Shown here in pieces: positions 1 through 7,479 of a DNA stretch of 64,000 bases. Both the position numbers and the translations under genes were made by a program. Every line of letters begins with the position of its first letter. Positions within the stretch are counted from its first letter, which is position 1. This DNA comes from an uncultured Clostridia bacterium (GTDB lineage Bacteria > Bacillota > Clostridia > Peptostreptococcales > Anaerovoracaceae). The DNA lies in contig CALWZU010000001.1 in the NCBI GenBank assembly GCA_944386095.1, positions 1-64,000 of the forward strand, read 5' to 3'. A model generated the notes under the pieces. That model was not told where the DNA came from. It saw only the letters and a list, made by a program, of their open reading frames with translations, and made no database searches.

Positions 1-100
1 CATGAGCGATGAATTGATCCCCTATAACCGCACGTCCTGGTATTGTCCGGTATCGGTCCTGTAAATTGTTTGGCGGAAAAATCATAAGAAGAAACCGATT

Positions 101-155
101 GCCGTGGGGTATGCTGCCCCGCGGCATTTCTGGTCGTGCGCCTGGCGGCGCACGA
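101..155 (+). other. Two adjacent strong hairpins at the left edge
   Basis: Two inverted repeats sit side by side: about 101-125 (9-bp arms with one G-U pair) and 134-155 (arms tcgtgcgcc / ggcgcacga, 9 perfect pairs, 4-base loop). The terminator at 159-193 follows directly. The group could be the 3' end of a structured RNA or the 3' UTR of a plus-strand gene beginning left of the window. I could not match it to a known RNA family, and no convincing coding frame runs through it. Confidence 0.4.
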
Positions 156-158
156 CAG

Positions 159-193
159 AAAAAAGAGGAGGCATAAAACCTCCTCTTTTTTCT
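159..193. terminator. Bidirectional rho-independent terminator
   Basis: The arms aaaaagagga and tcctcttttt flank a short loop, with T-runs on both strands. It would end transcription of the stalk/TolC-like gene that stops at 216 on the minus strand, and of anything entering from the left on the plus strand. Confidence 0.8.
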
Positions 194-215
194 ATTGTCA
201 TTAAAGCATGAATCA

Positions 216-1700
216 TTATCCTGCGGAAGCATACTCCGGATACAGATAAGGGATCTCAAACAGTACCTTCATCTGCCCATACTGCACCTGCAGCTTTTCC
301 ATTTCCAGGATCGTTTCCCGGATTGTCTGCTTCAGCTCTTTGATGGGATACGCTGTAATCAAACCGGCATCATACTGCTTTTCTGCTGTCTCCAGCTGCT
401 GCACAAGTGATTTCAGCCCGATTTGCATCCCTTCATACGATACCGTCAGCTGCTGCAGCTGATTGTATCTTTTTTCTATCACCGTCTCCAGATCCTCTGC
501 CATCTTTTCCGCATTGGTTTTTGCTTCACTCAGATCCAATTTTACCGATGTATAGCTTTCTCCTCCCATATTGTAGTTAATGTTGTAGTCATAGGTCAGC
601 AGACCATACTCCTTCAGCTCTACTGTCTGTTGGGCATACCATACATACGGATCGTCTGCAAGGGCTTCTTTGATTTTTTCTTCCAGTTCTTCTTCCGTTA
701 CTTCTTCTATACTGCTCTTGTATTCAAAGGTTTCATATTGGGAAACGTCTTCCCCTAAAGCGCTGCTGAGAGAAAGCAGTTTCCCCTCCAACGTCTTTTC
801 CAGGCTTTGATGGGTCGATTCACTTTGTTCCTTCTCCAAAACCGCACTCTCATATGTCGCTTTGCTGGTCAGCCCTGCCTTATATTTTAATGTTTCCAGC
901 CGCAGGTTCTCTTCTGACAACGCCACCTTTTCCTTTGCAGTTTCCGCTTCTTTACGGGTAAGGGTAATATCATCCATCTGATTTTTGATCTCATTTCCCA
1001 CCACCTGAGGGATCAGCTCCAGATTGATCTGAGCCCATTTTTCCTGCGTATTCAGCTCTTTTTTCGCCAGAACCTCTTTGGCGATATAGGTATGAGAGCT
1101 GACATAGTAATTTTCATTGGTATCCTCGATCCGGGATAGTGCCCTCTGGGCGCTGAGGAAGCTGCTGTTGTTCCTGACTCCCTGATTGATCGCCTGTTCG
1201 TAGGTCAGAATCTTTTTTCCCGCGCCTTCTTCCTGCCCGGTTTCTTCCTGTTTGGTGTTTATGAATACGGTCTTTGTCTTATTGTCCCACTCTACTTCAT
1301 ATCCCAGGCTTTCTCCTACCATCCGCAGGGGAACCATAGTCGTACCTCCCTCTAAAAAGGGAGGCTGCTCCAGATACACCAGCATTCCGTTTTGGCTGGC
1401 ATAAGGTGCTCCGATCTGAAAGTAAATGCTGCTGTCCTCTTTTTCTGCCAGCACGCTTCTTTCTTCCCCGTTCCACTGTACAGAAGCGCCAAAGGCCTCA
1501 AAGACAGCCCGCATGGGGACGTATACGGTACCATCCACATTGACCGGTTGTATCTCATATTCCTGTAAGACTTCATCGATACAGACAGAAATGCCGGAAA
1601 CTGAAAGGGACGTACCAGAAGCGCCATGTGCAAAGACAAAAGAGATGCCCGCAAACAAAAGAACCAGCATCAGCATGATATATCGTTTTGTGTTTCTCAT
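216..1700 (-). CDS. Secreted protein: copper-amine-oxidase-like stalk domain plus TolC-like coiled coil
   Basis: 494 residues. Residues 1-27 form a signal peptide (basic start, hydrophobic core, A-H-G-A-S near the cleavage site). Residues about 35-155 are a copper amine oxidase N-terminal-type domain, recognised by the paired VYVPMRAVFEAFGA and TMVPLRMVGESLGY motifs; these act as stalk or wall-facing modules and carry no catalytic site. Residues about 170-485 are mostly long amphipathic helices with periodic E/K/L/Q, arranged as in TolC-family efflux proteins. A Gram-positive cell has no outer membrane, so a TolC channel role is unlikely; a surface scaffold or adaptor is more plausible, but the function is unknown. 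The start is preceded by GGGAGAATACAA. The gene lies 13 bp after the 236-residue stalk protein and is probably co-transcribed with it. Confidence 0.75.
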   Translation of the reverse strand: MRNTKRYIMLMLVLLFAGISFVFAHGASGTSLSVSGISVCIDEVLQEYEIQPVNVDGTVYVPMRAVFEAFGASVQWNGEERSVLAEKEDSSIYFQIGAPYASQNGMLVYLEQPPFLEGGTTMVPLRMVGESLGYEVEWDNKTKTVFINTKQEETGQEEGAGKKILTYEQAINQGVRNNSSFLSAQRALSRIEDTNENYYVSSHTYIAKEVLAKKELNTQEKWAQINLELIPQVVGNEIKNQMDDITLTRKEAETAKEKVALSEENLRLETLKYKAGLTSKATYESAVLEKEQSESTHQSLEKTLEGKLLSLSSALGEDVSQYETFEYKSSIEEVTEEELEEKIKEALADDPYVWYAQQTVELKEYGLLTYDYNINYNMGGESYTSVKLDLSEAKTNAEKMAEDLETVIEKRYNQLQQLTVSYEGMQIGLKSLVQQLETAEKQYDAGLITAYPIKELKQTIRETILEMEKLQVQYGQMKVLFEIPYLYPEYASAG

Positions 1701-1713
1701 TTGTATTCTCCCG

Positions 1714-2424
1714 CTACTTCAGTGCGATATGGAAGGTTTCCTGATGGGTGCTGCTTGTTCCCGATACCTGGCTGGTCTGACGGATAAAAAGAGTGAGATC
1801 CAGTTTTTCCGGATCCTGAATGCTGACAGGAAGCAGGATAAATCCCTCCACTTCCTGATCCTTGCCGATGTCGTTGTACCAGCGTTTATCAAAATCCGAT
1901 GCCTGGCTGGTATTTATTTTGTAATCCACCCCATCCGCTGTAATCTTTGTGGCAATCTGATCCAATTGAATGGGCGCGTCCTGCTTGTTCTTCAATACCA
2001 CCCAAATCCGGTCTCCCTTGCTGTCCTTTCCGTACATCTTTACGGTAATCTCATAATCGGAGGTATATTTCATCACAGGAAGAGCCTGATACTGGGTCTG
2101 ATCCTGTGGATCTTCTTCGTCCGGAACCTGGGGCGTCTCCTGATCTTCCAACGTGATATTTACGATTTTTCCTTCCTCATCCCACTGTACCTGTGCGCCC
2201 AGTTGTTCGGCCAGAAAACGGGCAGGCAGATAGGAGCGTCCTTCATAGCTTAAAATATGCGAGTCCTCCGGTACCGCTACTTCCTCTCCGTTTATTACAA
2301 ACTGAAAGTCATCCCGGATATATGCGGTGATCTTTTCTACCAAAGGCTGGGCAAAGACACTTACCGTCAATGTCCCTGCCATTCCCAGAGCAATGCCTGC
2401 GGCAAAGACCTTCTTTCCTTTCAT
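1714..2424 (-). CDS. Secreted stalk-domain protein (copper-amine-oxidase-like N-terminal domain)
   Basis: 236 residues. It has a signal peptide (MKGKKVFAAGIALGMAG, then V-F-A-Q), a stalk domain at about residues 40-95 (INGEEVAVPEDS ... RSYLPARFLAEQLGAQVQWDE), an acidic linker rich in D/E/P/Q, and a beta-rich C-terminal region (about 110-236) that I do not recognise. No enzyme motif is visible. The SD is AGGAAAAG, 4 bp before ATG. It follows the terminator of the large surface-protein gene (2449-2480) with no room for its own promoter, so it probably depends on read-through. It is likely a minor cell-surface component of the same locus. Confidence 0.7.
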   Translation of the reverse strand: MKGKKVFAAGIALGMAGTLTVSVFAQPLVEKITAYIRDDFQFVINGEEVAVPEDSHILSYEGRSYLPARFLAEQLGAQVQWDEEGKIVNITLEDQETPQVPDEEDPQDQTQYQALPVMKYTSDYEITVKMYGKDSKGDRIWVVLKNKQDAPIQLDQIATKITADGVDYKINTSQASDFDKRWYNDIGKDQEVEGFILLPVSIQDPEKLDLTLFIRQTSQVSGTSSTHQETFHIALK

Positions 2425-2448
2425 CTTGCTTTTCCTTTCCTGTATCTG

Positions 2449-2480
2449 AAAAAAGCGGGGTACCTGAAAGGCCCCCGCTC
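2449..2480 (-). terminator. Terminator after the large surface-protein gene
   Basis: On the minus strand the arms GCGGGG and CCCCGC enclose a 12-base loop and run into TTTTTT. It lies between the 747-residue protein and the next minus-strand gene, whose start is only 25 bp further on. It is therefore probably a partial terminator that lowers expression of the two downstream stalk-protein genes. Confidence 0.75.
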
Positions 2481-2517
2481 TGTTTCAGACGCTTTGTGAA
2501 ACGCTTCTTTTAGAATA

Positions 2518-4761
2518 TTATGCAAGTCCTGTAGATGCATTCAGAGTAACGGTCAATGTTTCCTGATCCCATGCTACGTCTGCGCCAAGAGCATTGGCAA
2601 CATATCTCATGGGTACGTAGATTCTGTCATTTACAACAACCGCTACAGTATCCATCGGAACAACTGCTCCGTTTACGGTCATGTTCGCATCGCCGGCCTT
2701 CAGCACGCATACTCTGTCGCCCTTGAAGAAGGTTGCTGTCTGTGCTGCCTGATTCCAAACGATGTTGTTATCGGATACACCAAGAGCATTGGCAACGTAT
2801 CTCATGGGTACCATAGTTCTGTCATTCTGATCTACATACGGTGCAACGTCCATGTCTCTTGTCTGCAGTTCACCGTTTACGAGAACAGTGTAGGAATTCT
2901 GACCGATCACGAATTTTGCTTCTCCGTATACATTACCGTCAGCAGGTGTGATAATGTTCACATAATCTGCAGATACAGCGCTTCCATCGAAGTCTCCATC
3001 GTTGTAGAAACCATTATCGATAACGGCTTCACCCCAAATATCTACTCCATATTTACCTTCCGGCAGAGTTCTGTCCAGAGTGATTTCTACGCCGGAAATC
3101 TTGATCTCAGCAGGTGTTTTGATGGAGGTTCTGTCAACTTCGATTACTACATTTCCTCCTCTTACTTCTGCTTTGCCCAGTTCCATGTCGCCGGCAACCA
3201 GTTCGATGGTTGCTTCATCAAACTGCATTCCGCCGCCGAATCCCAGATTGTCGATTGTAAGAATGATGTCTTCGCCTTCTCTAACAACGCCTGCAGCTGT
3301 TTCTTTGATGACGATTTCTCCGCCGGCCTGGTTCTGGATACCGGTTCTCAGGTCAGCCAATTTTACTTCTGCAGTGATCGGCTGTTCGATCTTTGCAACT
3401 ACCAGTGAAGTTTCAATCACGCCAGCTCTGGATCCGTCTACTGTGAGCTCCAGATCTCCGGAATGACCTGCTTCAACCGTTACCGGGAAGGTAAAGGTAT
3501 ATTTCTGTGTTGTGTTTGCTGCATTAGCCGGTACGGACCATTCCCAAGAGGAATTATCATCTTCTGCTGTTCCGACTACATCATTTTCTGCGTCGGGGCC
3601 TTCCACTTCGATCGCTGCACCAGATACCAGCTGAACCCATTCCGGGAAGGTGAAGTCAACGAATTTTCCATCGATCAGGGAATTGGGCAGAACCTCTTCC
3701 AGAGTGACTTCTACCGTATATTCATCACCGTCTTCATCAAATTCATAGCCAGCATAAATGGTAGGCAGATCTTCTTCGTCTACTGTCGTTACGGTTACAT
3801 CTTCATCTCCGTAAACCGCTACAACAAGGCCGCTTTCCTTATTGATATCTCCGTCTACATTTCTGATTGCAACAGCGACATCGCCTTTGGCAGCATCTTT
3901 ACCAACATTGATGCAGGGGGTGATTACCAGAACTTCTCTTCTTGCGGCATCTCCTGCTGCATTGAAGGTGATGGTTAAGTCTCTGTCATCCGTTCCGCCA
4001 ATTACAGCATTTAACCCTGTTCCAACCATATTGCCGGAAATATATGTAGCTTCCTTATCCTCCATATCCTGATTCCAGGATACGCCTTTGGGAAGAGTCA
4101 GCTTGATTGACTGCGCACCAGCTACAGAATTAACAGAAGCTTCTCTTACCTCGATTGCAGCTGCTTCAAAAGCAGTTGATCTTCCTGTTTTCTTAGGATC
4201 ACCATTTACAGTTGCAACAGTTTCACCGCCGGCTACTACTGCTACCGTATAGGAACCGCTGCTGATTCTGCTGTCAAGACCTTCTACATTGACCTTTACT
4301 TCGCCAGCTTCTTCACCAGCTTCCAGTCCCAAGGTTAATTTGATGTATTCGTCTTTTGCGATAGCTACACTGCTTTGAATAGAAATTTCGGCATAGTCAT
4401 CGCCTACAGAGATTCCAGCTACAGTAAGCGCCGCGCCTGATGCATTTGTTTCAACACCGATACCGGCTGCTGTGGCATTTGCTAATGCACCGGCTTGAAC
4501 AATATCATCCTTTGTAGGATCTTCCATTGCCCATACAGCGTTGTCGAGGCTCAGCTTGATCTGTTGTACTTCGCCAGCAGGGATTCCATCTGCATCACTT
4601 GCTGTGAAAGTCATGGTTGTGATCGGCATTACTTCTTCTGCTTCTACTGTCGGTACACTTGCCACTTTATTGTCTGTTGTCGCAAATGCACTGGCAGGAA
4701 TCAAAGTCAGCACCAAAGCGAGAGCCAACATCAAAGCAATGCCTTTTCTGTTTTGTTTCAT
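2518..4761 (-). CDS. Large secreted surface protein with C-terminal copper-amine-oxidase-like stalk domain
   Basis: 747 residues. The signal peptide is basic, then hydrophobic, and ends near A-S-A-F-A. The mature protein is acidic and rich in A, V, G, D, E and T, with repeated beta-rich segments and few aromatic residues. The C-terminal part (about 630-740) holds two stalk motifs, DRTMVPMRYVANALGV and DRIYVPMRYVANALGA. No SLH, LPXTG or catalytic motif is seen. The strong SD (AAAGGAGG), tandem promoters, a leader of about 135 nt and its own terminator all point to an abundant product, for example an S-layer-like or major surface protein. That role is inference. Confidence 0.75.
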   Translation of the reverse strand: MKQNRKGIALMLALALVLTLIPASAFATTDNKVASVPTVEAEEVMPITTMTFTASDADGIPAGEVQQIKLSLDNAVWAMEDPTKDDIVQAGALANATAAGIGVETNASGAALTVAGISVGDDYAEISIQSSVAIAKDEYIKLTLGLEAGEEAGEVKVNVEGLDSRISSGSYTVAVVAGGETVATVNGDPKKTGRSTAFEAAAIEVREASVNSVAGAQSIKLTLPKGVSWNQDMEDKEATYISGNMVGTGLNAVIGGTDDRDLTITFNAAGDAARREVLVITPCINVGKDAAKGDVAVAIRNVDGDINKESGLVVAVYGDEDVTVTTVDEEDLPTIYAGYEFDEDGDEYTVEVTLEEVLPNSLIDGKFVDFTFPEWVQLVSGAAIEVEGPDAENDVVGTAEDDNSSWEWSVPANAANTTQKYTFTFPVTVEAGHSGDLELTVDGSRAGVIETSLVVAKIEQPITAEVKLADLRTGIQNQAGGEIVIKETAAGVVREGEDIILTIDNLGFGGGMQFDEATIELVAGDMELGKAEVRGGNVVIEVDRTSIKTPAEIKISGVEITLDRTLPEGKYGVDIWGEAVIDNGFYNDGDFDGSAVSADYVNIITPADGNVYGEAKFVIGQNSYTVLVNGELQTRDMDVAPYVDQNDRTMVPMRYVANALGVSDNNIVWNQAAQTATFFKGDRVCVLKAGDANMTVNGAVVPMDTVAVVVNDRIYVPMRYVANALGADVAWDQETLTVTLNASTGLA

Positions 4762-4902
4762 CTTTGTTTCCTCCTTTAAAATACTCTTCGAAGGGGGTTG
4801 TTATATTGTGTTTTAAACCAAACCATCTCCCCCTTCTGAAGATAATTTGACATTTAATATAGAAAGGCATAGGAAATATTCCTAGCGCATTCTATCATTG
4901 CC

Positions 4903-4931
4903 ATTATACCGTCAGGCCTTTGTTCCGTCAA
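4903..4931 (-). promoter_or_regulatory. Proximal sigma-A promoter of the large surface-protein gene
   Basis: On the minus strand TTGACG, a 17-bp spacer and a perfect TATAAT. The predicted transcript starts near 4896, giving a 5' leader of about 135 nt before the ATG at 4761. Confidence 0.75.
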
Positions 4932-4938
4932 TTCTTCA

Positions 4939-4955
4939 TCGTATTTGTAATACGA
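4939..4955. promoter_or_regulatory. Inverted repeat between the tandem promoters, possible operator
   Basis: tcgtatt-tgt-aatacga has 7-bp perfect arms and a 3-bp centre. It lies 8 bp upstream of the proximal -35 hexamer and downstream of the distal start site, where a bound regulator could affect both promoters. The cognate protein is unknown. Confidence 0.4.
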
Positions 4956-5005
4956 ATGTAACATAAAATTCAGGAACAAAAACCCTCTTGTATCAGCATG
5001 GTTTC

Positions 5006-5033
5006 ATTATACCGGAATATCCGAAAATGTCCA
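5006..5033 (-). promoter_or_regulatory. Distal sigma-A promoter of the large surface-protein gene
   Basis: On the minus strand TGGACA, a 16-bp spacer and a perfect TATAAT, about 100 bp upstream of the proximal promoter. Confidence 0.6.
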
Positions 5034-5178
5034 TTACATCAGTGTTACAAGAACATTAACAAACCTTAAAGGTACATTTTGGCAGCCCTTTAAAGACACA
5101 AAAACTTAAGAGACGTCGCTGGTTTTTCTTTCCCTTCTTAAGAAAAATCCCTGCCGCCAGACTTTTCTTCTTTCACTG

Positions 5179-5216
5179 AAAAAGGCCCTCCCCGGTTTTT
5201 CCCCGGGAAAGGCCTT
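5179..5216 (-). terminator. Terminator of the SLH-protein gene
   Basis: On the minus strand a GC-rich stem (AGGCCTTTCCCGGGG / CCGGGGAGGGCCT, imperfect) with an AAAAA loop is followed by TTTTT. It stands about 125 bp after the stop of the SLH gene, so that mRNA has a long GC-rich 3' UTR. Confidence 0.8.
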
Positions 5217-5341
5217 CCTTCCTTCCTCTTTTTCTGATTTATCTGCCTGTGCAAATTCCGCCCCCTGCGGCGGAAGCGTCCGCCGGATGGGATGCAGGCC
5301 GGTCAGCGCATAAGGCTGCCTTGCCGGCTTACGGATCCTGC

Positions 5342-7420
5342 TTATCTGTTGATAACGCTGGAAGCGTCCGAAATATCCGAATCTACATACAAAGAGGTTT
5401 CCCCGGCGATAGCCCTGACGCGGAACTTGAAATCGCCGCCGCTTTGAACATCCTCTGTCAGATCCAGCCTCAGGCCGGTGGTGGTTTCGGTTTTGTATTC
5501 AACGGAATCCTTGTACAAAAGCACCTCGTAGTGATCCGCACGGCTGTCGCCGTCCCACTGGGCTACTGCGCCGCTCCAGGACAGGTCCGTCGGCGTGGAC
5601 AGCGAGCTGATCCTCTGCTGGGTAGAGGTTTCCACCGCCGCGCTGTGAGCATACTTGCTCAAATCCCCTTTATTGGTAATAGCGGCGGTATATGTCCCCA
5701 CGCCGTTTTCCCTCATGGTATCCAGCACGTTCAGTTCGGTTTTCTCGTGAGCCCTGACCTCCAGCTCCTCTACCTGCTTGCCGTTTTTATAGATCGTAAC
5801 ATAATACCCATAGGTTCTGTCAGGCTTGGTCCAGCTCAGAACGCCGTTTCCGCTCCACTTAAAATCTTCTACCTCTTCATTCTGATCCATGGTCTTGATC
5901 TGATAGCCCCTGACGCTGCTGCCGTCCTCAGACTTAATCAGAAGATAGTCTCCCTGGGAACTTTTTGTGGAAGAAGCTTTTACGTTCAAATCGTCAAACT
6001 TGGCGACGGTGTTGACGGATTTTCCCTTTTCTTCGGAAGCCACCTTGACCTCTGCGTAGGGATGATACTCCAGATTATCCAGGAAATCGCCTACCGTCAG
6101 GGATTCCGTCACCGCCTGCCGGGCGCTGGAAATGGTTCTGCTTGTTCCGTTTGCCGTTATGGCGTAAACCTCGCTTTCCACGGTGGTATCGTTGCTGGGC
6201 TCCGCCCGCAGAACCGTGGTATGGAAGGTTTTCTCTTCCGTATAGCCGTTGTTTTCCAGAGTGGCCGTCAGGGTAACAGATACGTCCCTGCCGTCGGTGT
6301 AATAGGGTCTGGTTACGGTGGCCCGTCCCTCGGTGATGCTGATGATATCGGTATTGCTGGAAGTCCAGGTGATTTTGGAGCCTTCGTCTCCCCGGGTGGG
6401 CAGGTTCAGATTGCCCGTAATTTCATCCAGGCTTTCATCCTGGTAAAAAAGCGTGATACTGTCCTCGGTCAGGTCATTGTAGTCGGAACGGATGGCCCGC
6501 TGAGCGGCGGAGTCCACTACGTTCACATCGATCACAAACTGGGTGGTTTCATAGCCTTCCTTGCTTAAGGTCAGGGTGATCCTGGTGACCCCGGCCTTGG
6601 AGCCGGTATTCAGGGTCATCTTGGAGCTGAAAGCCTCCACAGTCAGAAGGTCGTTATTGGTTTCCGCCTTAACGGTTACATCTGATGGCGTGGTGCTGTA
6701 GCGGATGATATAATTTTCAGCGTTGATGGCCACATCGGTGGTGACGGGAAGATCAATGGTGATCTCATCGCTTTCCTCCGGCGCAGGAGACGGGGTATAG
6801 CCCTCTGAGCTCTTGGAAAGCAGCACGACCGCTTCTGCCCGGGTCAGATTCTTGGTGGGATTGAAGTTGCCCAGGTCATCCCCCTTCATAAAGGTGGCCT
6901 CTGCTACCGCGCCTATGTAGGGCTTGCTCCAGGCTTCGATGGAAGCGCTGTCCTTAAAGCCTACCGCCTTGCTGGCATCCGGCGTCAGGTTGTTGAGCTT
7001 TGTGATCACCACCGCCGCTTCCTGACGGCTGATAGGATCATTGGGCCGCATGGTGCCGTCGTCATATCCGGAAATATAGCCTGCCGCCACGGCGATGCGC
7101 ACAGGGGTGTAATACCAGATGGAAACCCCGTTGGCGTCTGTGGCCGAAACGTCGGTGAAGCTGATGTCCGCCGGCGTTACGCTTTCGTTGAAGCCGTAGG
7201 CCCGATTGACGATGTACATGAATTCTGCTCTTGTAATCGCATTGTCCGGCCGGAAGGTGCCATCGTCATACCCGGAAATCAGACCTTCCTCCACCCAGGT
7301 ATAGATATAGTCCCTCGCCCAGTGGTCGCTTAAATCCGACATCTCCGCTCCAAAGGCCGCCGTCGTGCTTAAGCTTATGGCCAGAAAAAATGCAATTGCG
7401 GTTTTACAGGATTTTTTCAT
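5342..7420 (-). CDS. S-layer homology (SLH) domain surface protein
   Basis: 692 residues from the ATG at 7420, chosen for the SD GGAGGTAAAACA; the frame is open six codons further upstream. It has a signal peptide (KKSCKTAIAFFLAISLSTT, then A-F-G-A). Three SLH repeats lie at about residues 25-200, shown by YIYTWVEEGLISGYDDGTFRP, YISGYDDGTMRP with ISRQEA, and MKGDDLGNFNPTKNLTRAEA. SLH domains bind pyruvylated secondary wall polymer. The remaining 490 residues look like successive Ig-like/fibronectin-like beta modules (WTSSNTDIISI, LSWTKPDRTYGYYVTIY), with no catalytic motif. It is a wall-anchored surface or S-layer-associated protein; the ligand is unknown. It lies 59 bp after the S41 peptidase gene. 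Confidence 0.9.
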   Translation of the reverse strand: MKKSCKTAIAFFLAISLSTTAAFGAEMSDLSDHWARDYIYTWVEEGLISGYDDGTFRPDNAITRAEFMYIVNRAYGFNESVTPADISFTDVSATDANGVSIWYYTPVRIAVAAGYISGYDDGTMRPNDPISRQEAAVVITKLNNLTPDASKAVGFKDSASIEAWSKPYIGAVAEATFMKGDDLGNFNPTKNLTRAEAVVLLSKSSEGYTPSPAPEESDEITIDLPVTTDVAINAENYIIRYSTTPSDVTVKAETNNDLLTVEAFSSKMTLNTGSKAGVTRITLTLSKEGYETTQFVIDVNVVDSAAQRAIRSDYNDLTEDSITLFYQDESLDEITGNLNLPTRGDEGSKITWTSSNTDIISITEGRATVTRPYYTDGRDVSVTLTATLENNGYTEEKTFHTTVLRAEPSNDTTVESEVYAITANGTSRTISSARQAVTESLTVGDFLDNLEYHPYAEVKVASEEKGKSVNTVAKFDDLNVKASSTKSSQGDYLLIKSEDGSSVRGYQIKTMDQNEEVEDFKWSGNGVLSWTKPDRTYGYYVTIYKNGKQVEELEVRAHEKTELNVLDTMRENGVGTYTAAITNKGDLSKYAHSAAVETSTQQRISSLSTPTDLSWSGAVAQWDGDSRADHYEVLLYKDSVEYKTETTTGLRLDLTEDVQSGGDFKFRVRAIAGETSLYVDSDISDASSVINR

Positions 7421-7479
7421 TGTTTTACCTCCTTGCAAACGAAAGAATTATACCGCCGTTTTCCGGCAATTCAGCCTGT

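Larger units (their letters stand above)
4762..5341. other. 580-bp intergenic region: promoters and leader on one side, terminator on the other
   Basis: From left to right it holds the strong RBS and leader of the large surface-protein gene (4762-4896), a proximal promoter, a 17-bp inverted repeat, a distal promoter, about 145 bp of AT-rich DNA with no clear signal, a terminator (5179-5216), and about 125 bp of GC-rich sequence that is the 3' untranslated region of the SLH gene. I see no coding frame in it. Confidence 0.7.

Noticed and set aside
2-64. Open frame of 20 residues ending at 62-64, possibly the end of a plus-strand gene from the left
   Set aside because: Too short to tell from chance, with no family match that I can recognise.
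5249-6568. 439-codon plus-strand open frame opposite the SLH gene
   Set aside because: Antisense to a clear SLH protein, with low-complexity composition and no domain.
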